Positions 44,656 to 53,886 of a stretch of 64,000 nucleotides of DNA are shown piece by piece. Made by a program: the position numbers and the translations under genes. The stretch spans positions 578,818 through 642,817 of the forward strand of contig NZ_JAGJEA010000003.1 in assembly GCF_018100805.1 (NCBI RefSeq), given 5' to 3'. How positions within the stretch are numbered: the first letter of the stretch is position 1; each line of letters opens with the position of its first letter. Source of the stretch: Aquimarina sp. MMG016. GTDB taxonomy: Bacteria > Bacteroidota > Bacteroidia > Flavobacteriales > Flavobacteriaceae. Under the pieces are notes generated by a model. The model ran no database searches, was not told where the DNA came from, and saw only the letters and a program-made list of their open reading frames with translations.

Positions 44656-46509
44656 ATGAAAGGATTTTTTAAGAATTTAAGAGGAGATGCCTTTGGTGGT
44701 CTGACTGCAGGAATTGTAGCTCTACCGTTAGCTTTGGCATTTGGTGTGTCTTCGGGTTTAGGACCAAGTGCTGGATTATATGGGGCTATTTTTATTAGCT
44801 TTTTTGCAGCATTGTTCGGAGGAACAAATACCCAGATATCAGGTCCTACAGCTCCAATGACAGCGGTAAGCATGTTAGTGATTGCTGGATTGATCGGAGC
44901 GAATAACGGAGATGTAGAAAAAGCCTTACCTGCAATTTTGACTATTTTTCTTTTAGCCGGACTAATGCAAATTGGATTGGGTGCTATTGGTATAGGAAAG
45001 TATATCAGATATATCCCGTATCCTGTAGTATCAGGATTTATGACAGCCATAGGAGTAATGATCCTAATCACACAGTTTTTACCGGCTTTAGGGTATTACC
45101 CCAAAGAAGATGAAGCATTTGTAGAAAAGTTTAAACCACAATCAGAAGAAGTAATCCTTGATAAAATCCTAAAACAAGAAGCAGGAGAAGGAATTTTGGT
45201 ACTTGAAGATTTTAAGGAAACGATAAGAAGAGCTGAAAAAATTACAGAAGAAGAAATTCATCTTGAAGCAGTTGCATTGGCAGGAAGTGAAGCATCTGGT
45301 GTTTTAGGATCTCTTAAAAGCCTTCCTAGAGCATTATCAAATATTAACTATTTGGAGCTTATTCTTTGCTTGACTACGATTGTAATTATTTATGGATTTA
45401 AAAGAATCACTACAGCAGTTCCAAGTACTTTGGTATCATTATTAATAGTATCTGGAGTTGCTTTTGGCTTTGGATTGGATTATAGGCCTATTGAAAAAAT
45501 CCCAAGTGGTTTTCCGGAGATAAATTTTTCTATATTTTCTAATTTTAGTTTAGGAGCTATTACACCATATTTCTTTACTGCATTATCGTTATCTTTTTTA
45601 GGAGCTATAGATTCATTATTAACTTCTGTAGTAGCAGATAATATGACCAAAACCAAACATAATCCTAACAAGGAATTAGTGGGGCAGGGAATTGGGAATA
45701 GTATAGCTGCAGTTTTTGGAGGAATACCCGGAGCCGGTGCAACTATAAGAACTGTGGTTAATATTAATGCTGGTGGTAAAACCAAATTATCAGGAATGAT
45801 TGCTGGGGTTCTATTGTTAATTATATTATTGGCATTAGGTCCGGTGGCGTCACAAATTCCGGCAGCAGTTCTTGCAGGGATTTTAATTACTGTCGGTATT
45901 GGAGTTATGGATTACAAAGGATTAAAAGCTATACCAAGTATGCCTTGGGTTGAAGTAGCAATTATGCTGATAGTACTGTTTTTATCTGTTTTTTGGGATT
46001 TGGTATATGCTGTAGGTATAGGATTGGTGCTAGCTTCCCTAATGTTTATGAAAAAGATGGGGGATGTAACTGCAAGGGAATCTAAGGTAGAATCCTTAAG
46101 CGGTGCAGAAAATAACAATAAAGAAAAGTTGTGGAAAGATGAGATCAGTTTCCCAAAAGAACTAAAAGAAGAAATATTTATCAAACATCTTAACGGCCCA
46201 GTGTTCTTTGGAGCTACCAGTGAGTTACAACAACTAGCTAATCAGATACCAGAAACTGCTACTCATGTAATATTACGTATGGATCGGGTGCCATATATGG
46301 ATCAATCCGGAGTATATACATTGGAGGAAATTATTTTAGGTTTAGAACAAAGAAGAATAAAGACCCATATCGTAGGGATACAAAGGCAACCATTATATCT
46401 AGTAAAAAACATAGATATTATACCTGATCTTATCCCCGAAGATTTTGTGTTTGATAATTTTGACGATTGTATTTCTTATCTGAAAGAAGTTGTAGAAGAT
46501 ACAGTATAA
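44656..46509 (+). CDS. SulP-family anion transporter with long internal insertion and STAS domain
   Basis: 617 residues. SulP core starts GDAFGGLTAGIVALPLALAF and contains ISGPTAPMTAV and GGIPGAGATIRTVVNINAGGKT (written in part). Unlike the first SulP it has an extra stretch of about 90 residues (about 150-235), Glu/Lys-rich and probably helical, between transmembrane segments after LPALGYYPKED. The C-terminal STAS domain (about 500-615) has HVILRMDRVPYMDQSGVYTLEE, the usual STAS Ser-phosphorylation region. A role in bicarbonate or sulfate transport is suggested by the neighbour genes. Confidence 0.88.
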   Translation: MKGFFKNLRGDAFGGLTAGIVALPLALAFGVSSGLGPSAGLYGAIFISFFAALFGGTNTQISGPTAPMTAVSMLVIAGLIGANNGDVEKALPAILTIFLLAGLMQIGLGAIGIGKYIRYIPYPVVSGFMTAIGVMILITQFLPALGYYPKEDEAFVEKFKPQSEEVILDKILKQEAGEGILVLEDFKETIRRAEKITEEEIHLEAVALAGSEASGVLGSLKSLPRALSNINYLELILCLTTIVIIYGFKRITTAVPSTLVSLLIVSGVAFGFGLDYRPIEKIPSGFPEINFSIFSNFSLGAITPYFFTALSLSFLGAIDSLLTSVVADNMTKTKHNPNKELVGQGIGNSIAAVFGGIPGAGATIRTVVNINAGGKTKLSGMIAGVLLLIILLALGPVASQIPAAVLAGILITVGIGVMDYKGLKAIPSMPWVEVAIMLIVLFLSVFWDLVYAVGIGLVLASLMFMKKMGDVTARESKVESLSGAENNNKEKLWKDEISFPKELKEEIFIKHLNGPVFFGATSELQQLANQIPETATHVILRMDRVPYMDQSGVYTLEEIILGLEQRRIKTHIVGIQRQPLYLVKNIDIIPDLIPEDFVFDNFDDCISYLKEVVEDTV

Positions 46510-46523
46510 GCCTAAAATATTAT

Positions 46524-47045
46524 TTATTTTTCTTCTTCAGATGTTTCGGTACTTTCCGTCGAAGCTTCTTTTAATATACTGGGTAACACTGCTGGGGCCA
46601 ATGTTCTTACTGGAGTATAAAGAATCGAAGAGTTCAAGGTTTCCTGTTTGATAAAAGTCACTTTTTGATTTACTGCGTCTACAAACATTAATACCACACT
46701 GGCTATAAAAGCAAACTTCAAAACACCAAAAACTGCACCTAATAATTTATTTACAATCCCTAAAGCAGCATAATCTGCAATTTTGGTCAGTAATTTTCCA
46801 GCTAATGATATTAAAATTACCACAAGTAGGAAAGTAATTGCAAAAGCAGCTAGTTTCATCACACCTTCCTGCCAATCAACATATTGCTGTAAATATTCAC
46901 CGATAATATGAGAAAAGTGAATTGCTATATAAATTCCTGCAACCAGAGCAATTAAAGAAGCTAAAGAGACGAATAAGCCTTTCATAAATCCTCTTACTAG
47001 TCCCCAAAGCAATAGGATTCCTAAAATAATATCAATGTAGTTCAT
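46524..47045 (-). CDS. CvpA-family membrane protein
   Basis: 173 residues, four transmembrane segments. IDIILGILLLWGLVRGFMKGLFVSL at the N-terminus (written in part) and a short Lys/Thr-rich C-terminal region match CvpA (colicin V production) proteins, which are conserved inner-membrane proteins of unclear biochemical role. Convergent with the second SulP (14 bp apart). Confidence 0.88.
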   Translation of the reverse strand: MNYIDIILGILLLWGLVRGFMKGLFVSLASLIALVAGIYIAIHFSHIIGEYLQQYVDWQEGVMKLAAFAITFLLVVILISLAGKLLTKIADYAALGIVNKLLGAVFGVLKFAFIASVVLMFVDAVNQKVTFIKQETLNSSILYTPVRTLAPAVLPSILKEASTESTETSEEEK

Positions 47046-47112
47046 CTATATGTATATGTTGTACCAAATATAATTGATTTATCCCTTATACATTGTGTCG
47101 TTGTGTGCCGTA

Positions 47113-48903
47113 TTAGTTTATCAACCTCATAACTTCTTTTACTTCTATATCAGTTTGATCAATAATATCTTGAATTTTATACTCTGTTTCTATATTTGGA
47201 ATTACCCCAGTATCAGGTTGTTTTTCTGTACTGAAACCACCCATAACCGGAAAGTCTATTTCTATACCTGAATTAGGGAGCGTTAAAAAAACTATTTGCC
47301 CTCCATTAATATCGTTCAAATTTCCACCGGTTTCTTGTCCAATGACCATACCGATATTTTGATATTTGAATCTATAGGCTGTATAAAACGCCAATGAGGT
47401 ATTTGCTGCACTTGTCAATAAATATGATTTTCCTTTAAAGACCTTTTTATTACTTTTTTTTCGTCCTGAGGAAAAGTTTTCTTTAAACACATAATAACCA
47501 TTTATAGGCTTCTTGTTTTCAGGCTCCAAATTAAAATACCAAGGACTATCCCCCCAAGTTCTAATATGAGGTTTTAAAGACTCGGGAAAATTTACATATC
47601 GTGTTCTTCCTTCTCTTTCAAAATTGTAATTATCATTAGCAAGATAATTAAATAGCTCTTCGGCCATTTCATCATTTCCACCAGTATTTTCTCGAATATC
47701 AATTATCAAGTGATCGATTTTTTGTTTGTCAATTTGTTTGAACGCATTCGCTAAAAATGTTTTATAATCAATTGTCATTGCTTTCCAACCATTAAGACCA
47801 AACGAATTCAAGGTAAGTATTGCAACATTATCAGAAAGTACTTTAAAGCTCCACATATCATCTCTCGACTTTGGGAATGTTTCATAATGTTCAGTCAGAA
47901 TCTTAAATCTTCCCTCTCTTGTCAAGGTAGAGACTAGAACAGACTTAACATCTTCTTGATTAGGTTGTTGAATTTCTAATGAAATTTTTTGATTGGTGAG
48001 AGGATATAACAGCGGGTAGAAAATGTCAAAAGCATTATATCTAAAATCGTAACCGTTTACTTGGGTTTTGTAAATACGGTTTTTATCGGTTGCTCCGTCA
48101 GCACCAATGTATTTGAGTATTTCATTACGGATTTCAGTAACAGGAACCTGATTGATTGAGAGTACCTTTGTACCTCGCTGTAGCAATTCATTTTTTGAAG
48201 CATTTTGGAGAATAACCATCTCCTCTCCAACCCAACGAAAGGTAAATGGAACTTTATCTGCTTGATAATGGATAATAGAATTAATGACTTTTCCTTGATT
48301 GTTGAAACCAGGCTTGGTATGGTCGCATTTTAATTGTGCGGTAAGTTTAGAAATTGCCAAATATGCCTCTTGATATGTAATGGGACTACTAAACTTGTCT
48401 TTTAATTCTTCCAATGCACTTAAAATTTGATCTTTGCTATTATATCGATATGTTCCCGGATGAACATTAAGAACCATTGTTTTAATGAACTCAAAATCTT
48501 TTTTAAGTCCTTGTATATCAATTTTACCTAATGTGCTTATATCAATGATTTGCTCTCTATTCCATTTGTGATGAGATATTTGATTAGCCTGATCTCCTTC
48601 TAGTGTTAATGTCCTGTTTTGTGTATTCTCCCAGGTGGGTTTTTTGTCATTGTTGAATAACACAAATTTAAACTCCAGTTCCTTTTCAGAAGCAGGAAAA
48701 TTGATGTCAATCGTGTAGGCTTTACCTTCTTTTTTTAGGACAATGGATTTTGACCAATCGAGTGGTGGTATATTTCCTCTTATTCCCACTTTTTGATTTG
48801 TAATTTGGGGTAAATCCTCTACGGTAAAAGTTACCGTAGTTTGACTATACCCAAAAACATTTGCTAATAATATTGTTAGAAGGTAAAATAATACATTTCT
48901 CAT
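47113..48903 (-). CDS. S41-type peptidase with N-terminal beta-sandwich module, exported
   Basis: 596 residues from ATG 48903, where the signal peptide MRNVLFYLLTILLANVFGYSQ starts; an upstream in-frame start adds seven residues. An N-terminal beta module (about 22-110, VTFTVEDLPQ..GNIPPLDWSKSIVL) resembles a starch-binding CBM20-like fold. The C-terminal half has S41/Tsp features: LIIDIRENTGGNDEMAEELF (about 400-420) and the Ser loop LLTSAANTSLAFYTAYRF (near residue 500). PDZ is not clear. It sits upstream of nothing but next to the GH31 gene (72 bp), so it may form part of the same sugar-related unit. Confidence 0.78.
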   Translation of the reverse strand: MRNVLFYLLTILLANVFGYSQTTVTFTVEDLPQITNQKVGIRGNIPPLDWSKSIVLKKEGKAYTIDINFPASEKELEFKFVLFNNDKKPTWENTQNRTLTLEGDQANQISHHKWNREQIIDISTLGKIDIQGLKKDFEFIKTMVLNVHPGTYRYNSKDQILSALEELKDKFSSPITYQEAYLAISKLTAQLKCDHTKPGFNNQGKVINSIIHYQADKVPFTFRWVGEEMVILQNASKNELLQRGTKVLSINQVPVTEIRNEILKYIGADGATDKNRIYKTQVNGYDFRYNAFDIFYPLLYPLTNQKISLEIQQPNQEDVKSVLVSTLTREGRFKILTEHYETFPKSRDDMWSFKVLSDNVAILTLNSFGLNGWKAMTIDYKTFLANAFKQIDKQKIDHLIIDIRENTGGNDEMAEELFNYLANDNYNFEREGRTRYVNFPESLKPHIRTWGDSPWYFNLEPENKKPINGYYVFKENFSSGRKKSNKKVFKGKSYLLTSAANTSLAFYTAYRFKYQNIGMVIGQETGGNLNDINGGQIVFLTLPNSGIEIDFPVMGGFSTEKQPDTGVIPNIETEYKIQDIIDQTDIEVKEVMRLIN

Positions 48904-48975
48904 TTTTATTACTTTTTGGAACAATTCTTTGCTAGCATTAGTTATTCCATCAATTTCTATTTAAAATTATAGTTA

Positions 48976-51594
48976 TCAATATTTTTCTAAAGGCGCTAGA
49001 ATTTTATCTGTAATTTTTTTTCTTGCATCACGATGATTGCGCATATCCTTCAAGATTTCTTTCTGAATTTTTTCAAATGTTTCTAACTCGTTTATTATGG
49101 TATGAGGGTTGTAATTAATTTTGACTGGAACCTGTTCCGCGCCAAAAACTCTATCAGAAAGTAGAGCCCACCAATTTTCGCGAGCTATTTCAATTTTCAT
49201 CAAACTTATAGTTTCCTGAAGTCTTTTAAAGGCTCCTTTTTTTCCATAGAGTAACCCTTTTTTATCCATATACTCTTTTGCGTACGTAATTTGAATCTCT
49301 ACCTTACCTGAGATGGATTGCTCAGGGATTAAAATACTAGTGGTTAGTTCTTGACCGTCATAAGTCCAACTTTTGAATGATTTGTTCTCTGAATACTTAT
49401 ATTCTTCTTCATTTACTTTAACTATAGCAGGAGGGAAACTTATTGGTAATTTAAGTTCATAGCTTCTGGATTCTGGCATACCTTGATAACTTCCTTTAGG
49501 CGGTTCAATAGTTATCGTTTTTAGGTTTTCATTTTCGGATTGAGTAATCTTTGTCAATGAAAAGGAATTTGATTTATAATTTTCATTTTCTCCTTGATCT
49601 TCATATAAATTAAACGAACCTTTTTCTCCGGGAAATACCTTTAATACTAGATGATTTGGTATTTCTTGTAGATTAGATATTTTTGGATACATAGGTATAA
49701 TAGAGCCTTCTTTTACATAAAGCGGTAATTCTTTTAATGTATAATTTTTCTTGACAACTTTTCCTCCTTCAATTCTTTGTCCGGTAGACCACTGATACCA
49801 TGTTCCTTTAGGCAACCACACTTCTTGCTCCACAATTAAATCATCTCCAACAGGTTCATAGATTGGTGAAAAAAGCATTTGGTCTCCATACATATATTGA
49901 TATTTGAATGTATAGGCATTCTCATTTTTTGAATGTTCGTAGTACATTGGTCTGCAGAGCGATATACCATCATCATACGTTTTTCTGGCCATTGTATATG
50001 TGTAAGGTGCTAAAGCATACCTAAGATTAATAAGTTCACGCATGTGTTGAAGTTCATTAGGATACATCCAAAATCTTCGCTCTATTGAAGATATTTTAGC
50101 GCTATGCGTCCTCAGGATAGGGCTGAAAATCCCAAATTGCAGCCAACGCGTATATAACTCAGCATCGCTATCCAGATCACCAGAGGCATGTCCGCCTATA
50201 TCGTGACTCCAATAGCCATATCCTACATTAGATGCAGTATGAGTAAAATAAGGTTGATATTTTAGGGACTCCCACGAAATTTTATAATCACCAGAAAACC
50301 CTATTTGATAACGGTGGTTACCTAAGCCCCCCCAACGATGAAAAAGTAAAGGGCGTTTACTTGTTCTATCTGCCATACTAGAAAAAAAAGTGTAGTTTAA
50401 CCACCAAGTATTGTTTAAGTCTTTCACAACTTTACTGGTAGGGTACTGTTGCCAATCCAGCCACCAAAAATCTACTCCCCAATCTTCATAAGGTTTCAAT
50501 ATTGTATTAAAATAGGTCTCGGCCCATTTTTTTTCTGCCATTTTATAAGGAATCCACTCTTTATTAGAGGTGTCGAATTCGTAATTCTTGGCAAATTCTT
50601 CATATTGCGATTCTAAAGCCGCTATACCAGAAGCCGGGTGAAGGTTGAGAGCAGTCTTTAGCTTTTCTTTATTGGTCCATTCAATAAATTTTTTAGGTTC
50701 CGGAAATAAAGCTTTATTCCAGGTATAACCTGTCCATCCCAGCAATTCTCCAAAAGGATCTTTTTTAGGATTCTTAATATTTTTTAACCCTCCGTGAGTA
50801 AGATGCCAATCCATATCTATAATCAAGACATCGATTGGTATATCATATCTTCTGAAGTCAGCTAGCAGTTCTTTAAATTCTCTATCAGAATAAGCCCAGT
50901 AACGAGACCACCAATATCCGAATGCATATCGAGGCGGTAAAGGGATTTTTCCGGCAATTGTGGTATAATTTTTTAGTGCTTTTTTAAAGTCATATCCATA
51001 GGCAAAAAAATACCAATCTTGTTCAGAGGCATTTTTTGTTTCTGAAACCCAATTCCATTCAGAATTGTCAAAGTGAAAATTAGAAGAGTCATCTAATACA
51101 TACCATCCATCTCGTGAAATAATACCATCTTCAAGAGCAATTGGCTCTCCATCCCATGTATTACCTCCATCACAACCATCTAAAGTACGGGTTGTTCCGA
51201 AAAGGTTTCCACTATTTTTCATACCTGGTGTCCAAGTCAATTCTTTTTCATTTATAGCAAATGAAACTTTAATATTAGATTCAGAAAACTGTCCAGAACC
51301 CTTTTTATAACGAAGTTCAATTATATGAGTCTTTATGACTAACCATTCATTTTCATGTGCAACATTAAATTTTGGAACTTCAGTATGCCGATTAATTATA
51401 GTAAAAGAAGCTCTATCTTCGAATTTTTTCTCATTATCCCACTCCATTCTTATAACACCTGGAGTTAATACTGTAAAACGAGCTTTATCAGAAATGACTA
51501 CGGCACTAGTATTGGCTTTTGGATCTTGAAAAGAAAAAGCTTTGATATGTATTAGGATTAGTATCAAAATAAGTGGAAAACTCTTCAGGGTCAT
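48976..51594 (-). CDS. Glycoside hydrolase family 31 (alpha-glucosidase/alpha-xylosidase-like), exported
   Basis: 872 residues with a signal ending SFQDP (about 22). The GH31 barrel is clear: RYAFGYWWSRYWAYSD, VLIIDMDWH, the nucleophile Asp in DFWWLDWQQ, the acid/base Asp in GFSGDYKISWESL and SHDIGGHASGD, a beta domain with LPKGTWYQW and a DUF5110-like C-terminal sheet. The final 130 residues are helical. WLDWQQ instead of WxDMNE places it in an unusual GH31 subgroup; substrate cannot be named. Periplasmic or surface alpha-glycosidase. It shares strand and short gap (9 bp) with the Gfo/Idh/MocA gene. Confidence 0.9.
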   Translation of the reverse strand: MTLKSFPLILILILIHIKAFSFQDPKANTSAVVISDKARFTVLTPGVIRMEWDNEKKFEDRASFTIINRHTEVPKFNVAHENEWLVIKTHIIELRYKKGSGQFSESNIKVSFAINEKELTWTPGMKNSGNLFGTTRTLDGCDGGNTWDGEPIALEDGIISRDGWYVLDDSSNFHFDNSEWNWVSETKNASEQDWYFFAYGYDFKKALKNYTTIAGKIPLPPRYAFGYWWSRYWAYSDREFKELLADFRRYDIPIDVLIIDMDWHLTHGGLKNIKNPKKDPFGELLGWTGYTWNKALFPEPKKFIEWTNKEKLKTALNLHPASGIAALESQYEEFAKNYEFDTSNKEWIPYKMAEKKWAETYFNTILKPYEDWGVDFWWLDWQQYPTSKVVKDLNNTWWLNYTFFSSMADRTSKRPLLFHRWGGLGNHRYQIGFSGDYKISWESLKYQPYFTHTASNVGYGYWSHDIGGHASGDLDSDAELYTRWLQFGIFSPILRTHSAKISSIERRFWMYPNELQHMRELINLRYALAPYTYTMARKTYDDGISLCRPMYYEHSKNENAYTFKYQYMYGDQMLFSPIYEPVGDDLIVEQEVWLPKGTWYQWSTGQRIEGGKVVKKNYTLKELPLYVKEGSIIPMYPKISNLQEIPNHLVLKVFPGEKGSFNLYEDQGENENYKSNSFSLTKITQSENENLKTITIEPPKGSYQGMPESRSYELKLPISFPPAIVKVNEEEYKYSENKSFKSWTYDGQELTTSILIPEQSISGKVEIQITYAKEYMDKKGLLYGKKGAFKRLQETISLMKIEIARENWWALLSDRVFGAEQVPVKINYNPHTIINELETFEKIQKEILKDMRNHRDARKKITDKILAPLEKY

Positions 51595-51603
51595 AATATT
51601 TTA

Positions 51604-52710
51604 TTATTTTTTTAGATGAATAGTTTTATTTAGCTCAGCACTTTTCCTTGCAGCATCTAGAATTTCAACAACAATCATATTATTATCTAGCGCATTTAAA
51701 TCATACGCTTCAAGTTGTACGTTATTTTTAACAACCGCAGCCAAAAGTGCGAAGGGATCGTCAAAGGGTGCTTCTCTTTCTTCTAATTTCATAGCTTGTT
51801 CATCAAATCCATCATAACCTTCTGAAATACGCATGCGTAAGTCATGTCTATTATCTGCATAGATGACACCTTTTACACCATAAATTTCCATATCTTTTCT
51901 ACCAATAGGCCAGTTCCAGGAACCTTGTATAACAGCTACAGTCTTATCGTATTGTAATAAGATTATGGATTCATCATTAACTTTTGGATTGTTTTCTGGT
52001 TGTAACTGCTGCGAGATTGCTGTTACACTATTCGGTCGTTTCCCATTCATAAACCAAGTTAATAAATTAGCACCATAGCAACCAAAATCTATTTCGGCTC
52101 CACCACCATTTTGAACAGGATCTGTTAGCCAATCTAAAAATTCTTTATTTACCCCAATCTTTTTAGGACCTTTGTGACCGTCGTGTACCATTATTTTTCT
52201 AATATCGCCAATGGCGTTTTGTTTTTTAGCTAGCTCATACGCTTTATGGGTGGTTGGATACCAGGTGGTTTCGTAATTGGTTAGCAAATGAATATTATGT
52301 TTTTTTGCTAATTCTTTCATTTTTACGGCGTGTTCCATATTGACTGCCAGCGGTTTCTCAACCATTACATGAATTCCCTTGGGTGCTGCTGCCTGTACTA
52401 CTTCTAAATGCTCGAATATGGTTCCAAAAGCAGTTACTGCCTCTGGCTTGGTTTTAGCTAACATTTCTTCAATAGAATTATAAACAAGAGTCATCGAGAA
52501 TTTGTATTGATCGGCATATTGCCGGGCCAGTTCTGTATTAGGTTCTACGATTCCAACAATTTTTATATCACCTCTTGGTTCACTGCCAAAAATCCAATGA
52601 ACATGGGTATGGGTAAGACCAACTACACCTACCTTTAATGGTTCTTTTTGACTATAAACTTTTGTAATTAATAACTGTGTTAATAAGATAAACAGAATTT
52701 TATATTGCAT
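51604..52710 (-). CDS. Exported Gfo/Idh/MocA-family oxidoreductase (GH109-like context)
   Basis: 368 residues from ATG 52710 (an adjacent ATG at 52713 is equally possible). N-terminal signal MQYKILFILLTQLLITKVYSQ precedes the Rossmann fold LKVGVVGLTHTHVHW; KPEAVTAFGTIFEHLEVVQ and VMVEKPLAV (EKP motif) are standard for the family, as is the later GHK. A signal peptide on an NAD-binding oxidoreductase means NAD must be carried or bound tightly, as in GH109 glycosidases. It is next to GH31 and upstream of it, so probably sugar-related. Confidence 0.85.
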   Translation of the reverse strand: MQYKILFILLTQLLITKVYSQKEPLKVGVVGLTHTHVHWIFGSEPRGDIKIVGIVEPNTELARQYADQYKFSMTLVYNSIEEMLAKTKPEAVTAFGTIFEHLEVVQAAAPKGIHVMVEKPLAVNMEHAVKMKELAKKHNIHLLTNYETTWYPTTHKAYELAKKQNAIGDIRKIMVHDGHKGPKKIGVNKEFLDWLTDPVQNGGGAEIDFGCYGANLLTWFMNGKRPNSVTAISQQLQPENNPKVNDESIILLQYDKTVAVIQGSWNWPIGRKDMEIYGVKGVIYADNRHDLRMRISEGYDGFDEQAMKLEEREAPFDDPFALLAAVVKNNVQLEAYDLNALDNNMIVVEILDAARKSAELNKTIHLKK

Positions 52711-52739
52711 CATTATTTGATTTTTATGTAGCTCAACTG

Positions 52740-53030
52740 TTATACCCAGTCTTCTTTTTTTATTAAACTTTTAATTGTCATTTCAATCCAATCATATTCA
52801 TTCAAATGACTTAACTTATTGATCAATTTTTCCGGTATTCCTTTTCTGCCAATTAATGATCCAGCTATTTGGCCTGCAATGGTGCAATTCGAATCTGTAT
52901 CTCCTCCAATTTTAATTAACTGAGAATACATTTCTTCAATTCCGATTTCTTGAATTTTATTGGCGACTGCAATTGCTAACGGAACAGAATTTACAACATA
53001 TCCATCATTTCCCAGACTCCCAATTTCCTT
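52740..53030 (-). pseudogene. ADP-ribosylglycohydrolase remnant (C-terminal third)
   Basis: The minus-strand frame reads EIGSLGNDGYVVNSVPLAIAV and then KIGGDTDSNCTIAGQIAGS before its stop at 52740. GGDTDSN is the Mg-binding motif of ADP-ribosylglycohydrolases, and GYVVxSVPLAI is the preceding conserved strand. A TAG at 53031 stops the frame upstream, and no N-terminal half (DxxG and GxxxGDxxGxxxE) exists; only a neighbouring frame shows a possible REILEGNW extension. About one third of a normal protein remains. An internal ATG (52931) could express 63 residues, unlikely to be active. The family is commonly sited with Gfo/Idh and glycosidase genes, so it probably belonged to the sugar cluster and was cut at the edge of the cassette-like region. 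Confidence 0.75.
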
Positions 53031-53049
53031 CTAAGATTTCTCTTATTAC

Positions 53050-53316
53050 TTAATTCAAATTACGTTCTTTTAGTAATTCTTCTAGATTCTTATCTTTTTT
53101 AGAATTATTTACCAGTTTATAAATTAAAAATATTGGAATTAACATTGGAATTATTCCTAAAGCATTTGGTTTGCTAACCAATGCTGCAATTCCAATGAAG
53201 AATATTCCTGCAAGAAATCCAATCAATGTTGCATTTACTATTTTCCTCTTTTTCAATTTCTTTTTTTCAAATAGCAACTCTTCGTTAGTCAATTCAGACA
53301 GTTTATTTTTTTTCAT
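53050..53316 (-). CDS. Small membrane protein (possible redox-active-disulfide-protein-2-like)
   Basis: 88 residues from ATG 53316 (MKKNKLSELTNEELLFEKKKL); an upstream in-frame start adds eleven residues. A Lys/Glu-rich amphipathic start is followed by two transmembrane helices (about 29-50 and 52-70) and a Lys-rich tail with ELLKERNLN. Proteins of this layout in flavobacteria are often labelled redox-active disulfide protein 2, though no Cys is present here. Function unknown. Confidence 0.6.
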   Translation of the reverse strand: MKKNKLSELTNEELLFEKKKLKKRKIVNATLIGFLAGIFFIGIAALVSKPNALGIIPMLIPIFLIYKLVNNSKKDKNLEELLKERNLN

Positions 53317-53353
53317 TAATGATTTTTTATAAAGTTTCTGTCTCAGCATTAAA

Positions 53354-53484
53354 GTTAACAGTTTTGTGTATGATTAGTCGGGAGAAAGTGCGCAGGTACT
53401 TTCTGTTGTTGCTAAAGATAATTAATGCAAGTGAATTTCTGATTGGAAAATTCCGCCGTAATTAATTATACACCGTGTTATCTC
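53354..53484. repeat. Dyad spacer A (family 1)
   Basis: Termini GTTAACAGTTTTGTGTATGAT and, inverted, AATTATACACCGTGTTATCTC. Two internal hairpins: AGAAAGT / ACTTTCT (53383-53404) and GAATTT / AAATTC. It shares long blocks with spacer B (GATAATTAATGC, GTGAATTTC, AATTAATTATACAC). Confidence 0.7.
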
Positions 53485-53494
53485 TTGTTTTTCT

Positions 53495-53836
53495 TTAATC
53501 ATTAATAATCTCCAATAGTGCGTCTCGTGTTTTTTTTAATTCGTCAATCTCCTTTTCTATAATTTGAAGTTTACTCCTAAAAATCTTGCTTTTATCAATG
53601 CACTTATTTGGGTTTGCATCTTTTTGGTCGAGTAGCTCCTTAATTTCTTTTAACTTGAATGAAAAGCGTTGAAGATACTTTATTATTTGAATCCGTTTCA
53701 CATTTTCTTCGCTATAATCCTTGTAATCATTCCACTCGAATGGCCGAGTAATATTCGTTAGCATTTCCTTTCCTTCGTAGAAACGAATCGTGTCTCTCGA
53801 CACTCCAGTCTGCTTAGATAATTCGCCAATTTTCAT
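53495..53836 (-). CDS. MerR-family transcriptional regulator
   Basis: 113 residues. The N-terminal winged HTH, MKIGELSKQTGVSRDTIRFYE (written in full to residue 21 minus one), with NITRPFEWNDYKDYSEENVKRI, is standard for MerR proteins, and residues about 75-110 form the dimerisation coiled coil. A single Cys (NPNKCIDKS) lies between them. It lacks an effector domain, so may sense metal, redox or a small ligand. Divergent from a DoxX-like gene with 68 bp between the starts containing a dyad and a long-spacer promoter, so it probably controls that gene and itself. Confidence 0.9.
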   Translation of the reverse strand: MKIGELSKQTGVSRDTIRFYEGKEMLTNITRPFEWNDYKDYSEENVKRIQIIKYLQRFSFKLKEIKELLDQKDANPNKCIDKSKIFRSKLQIIEKEIDELKKTRDALLEIIND

Positions 53837-53851
53837 TTTCCCACATTTTTA

Positions 53852-53886
53852 TTTGACCATTGACTATAGTCCACTGTTTATATTTG
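53852..53886 (+). promoter_or_regulatory. Candidate MerR-controlled promoter of the DoxX-like gene
   Basis: TTTG (53852-53855), a 23-bp spacer, TATATTTG (53879-53886), a perfect TAnnTTTG. The spacer holds the perfect palindrome GACTATAGTC (53862-53871) within a 22-bp imperfect dyad (53856-53877). A dyad inside an over-long spacer is how MerR proteins act. Confidence 0.55.
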
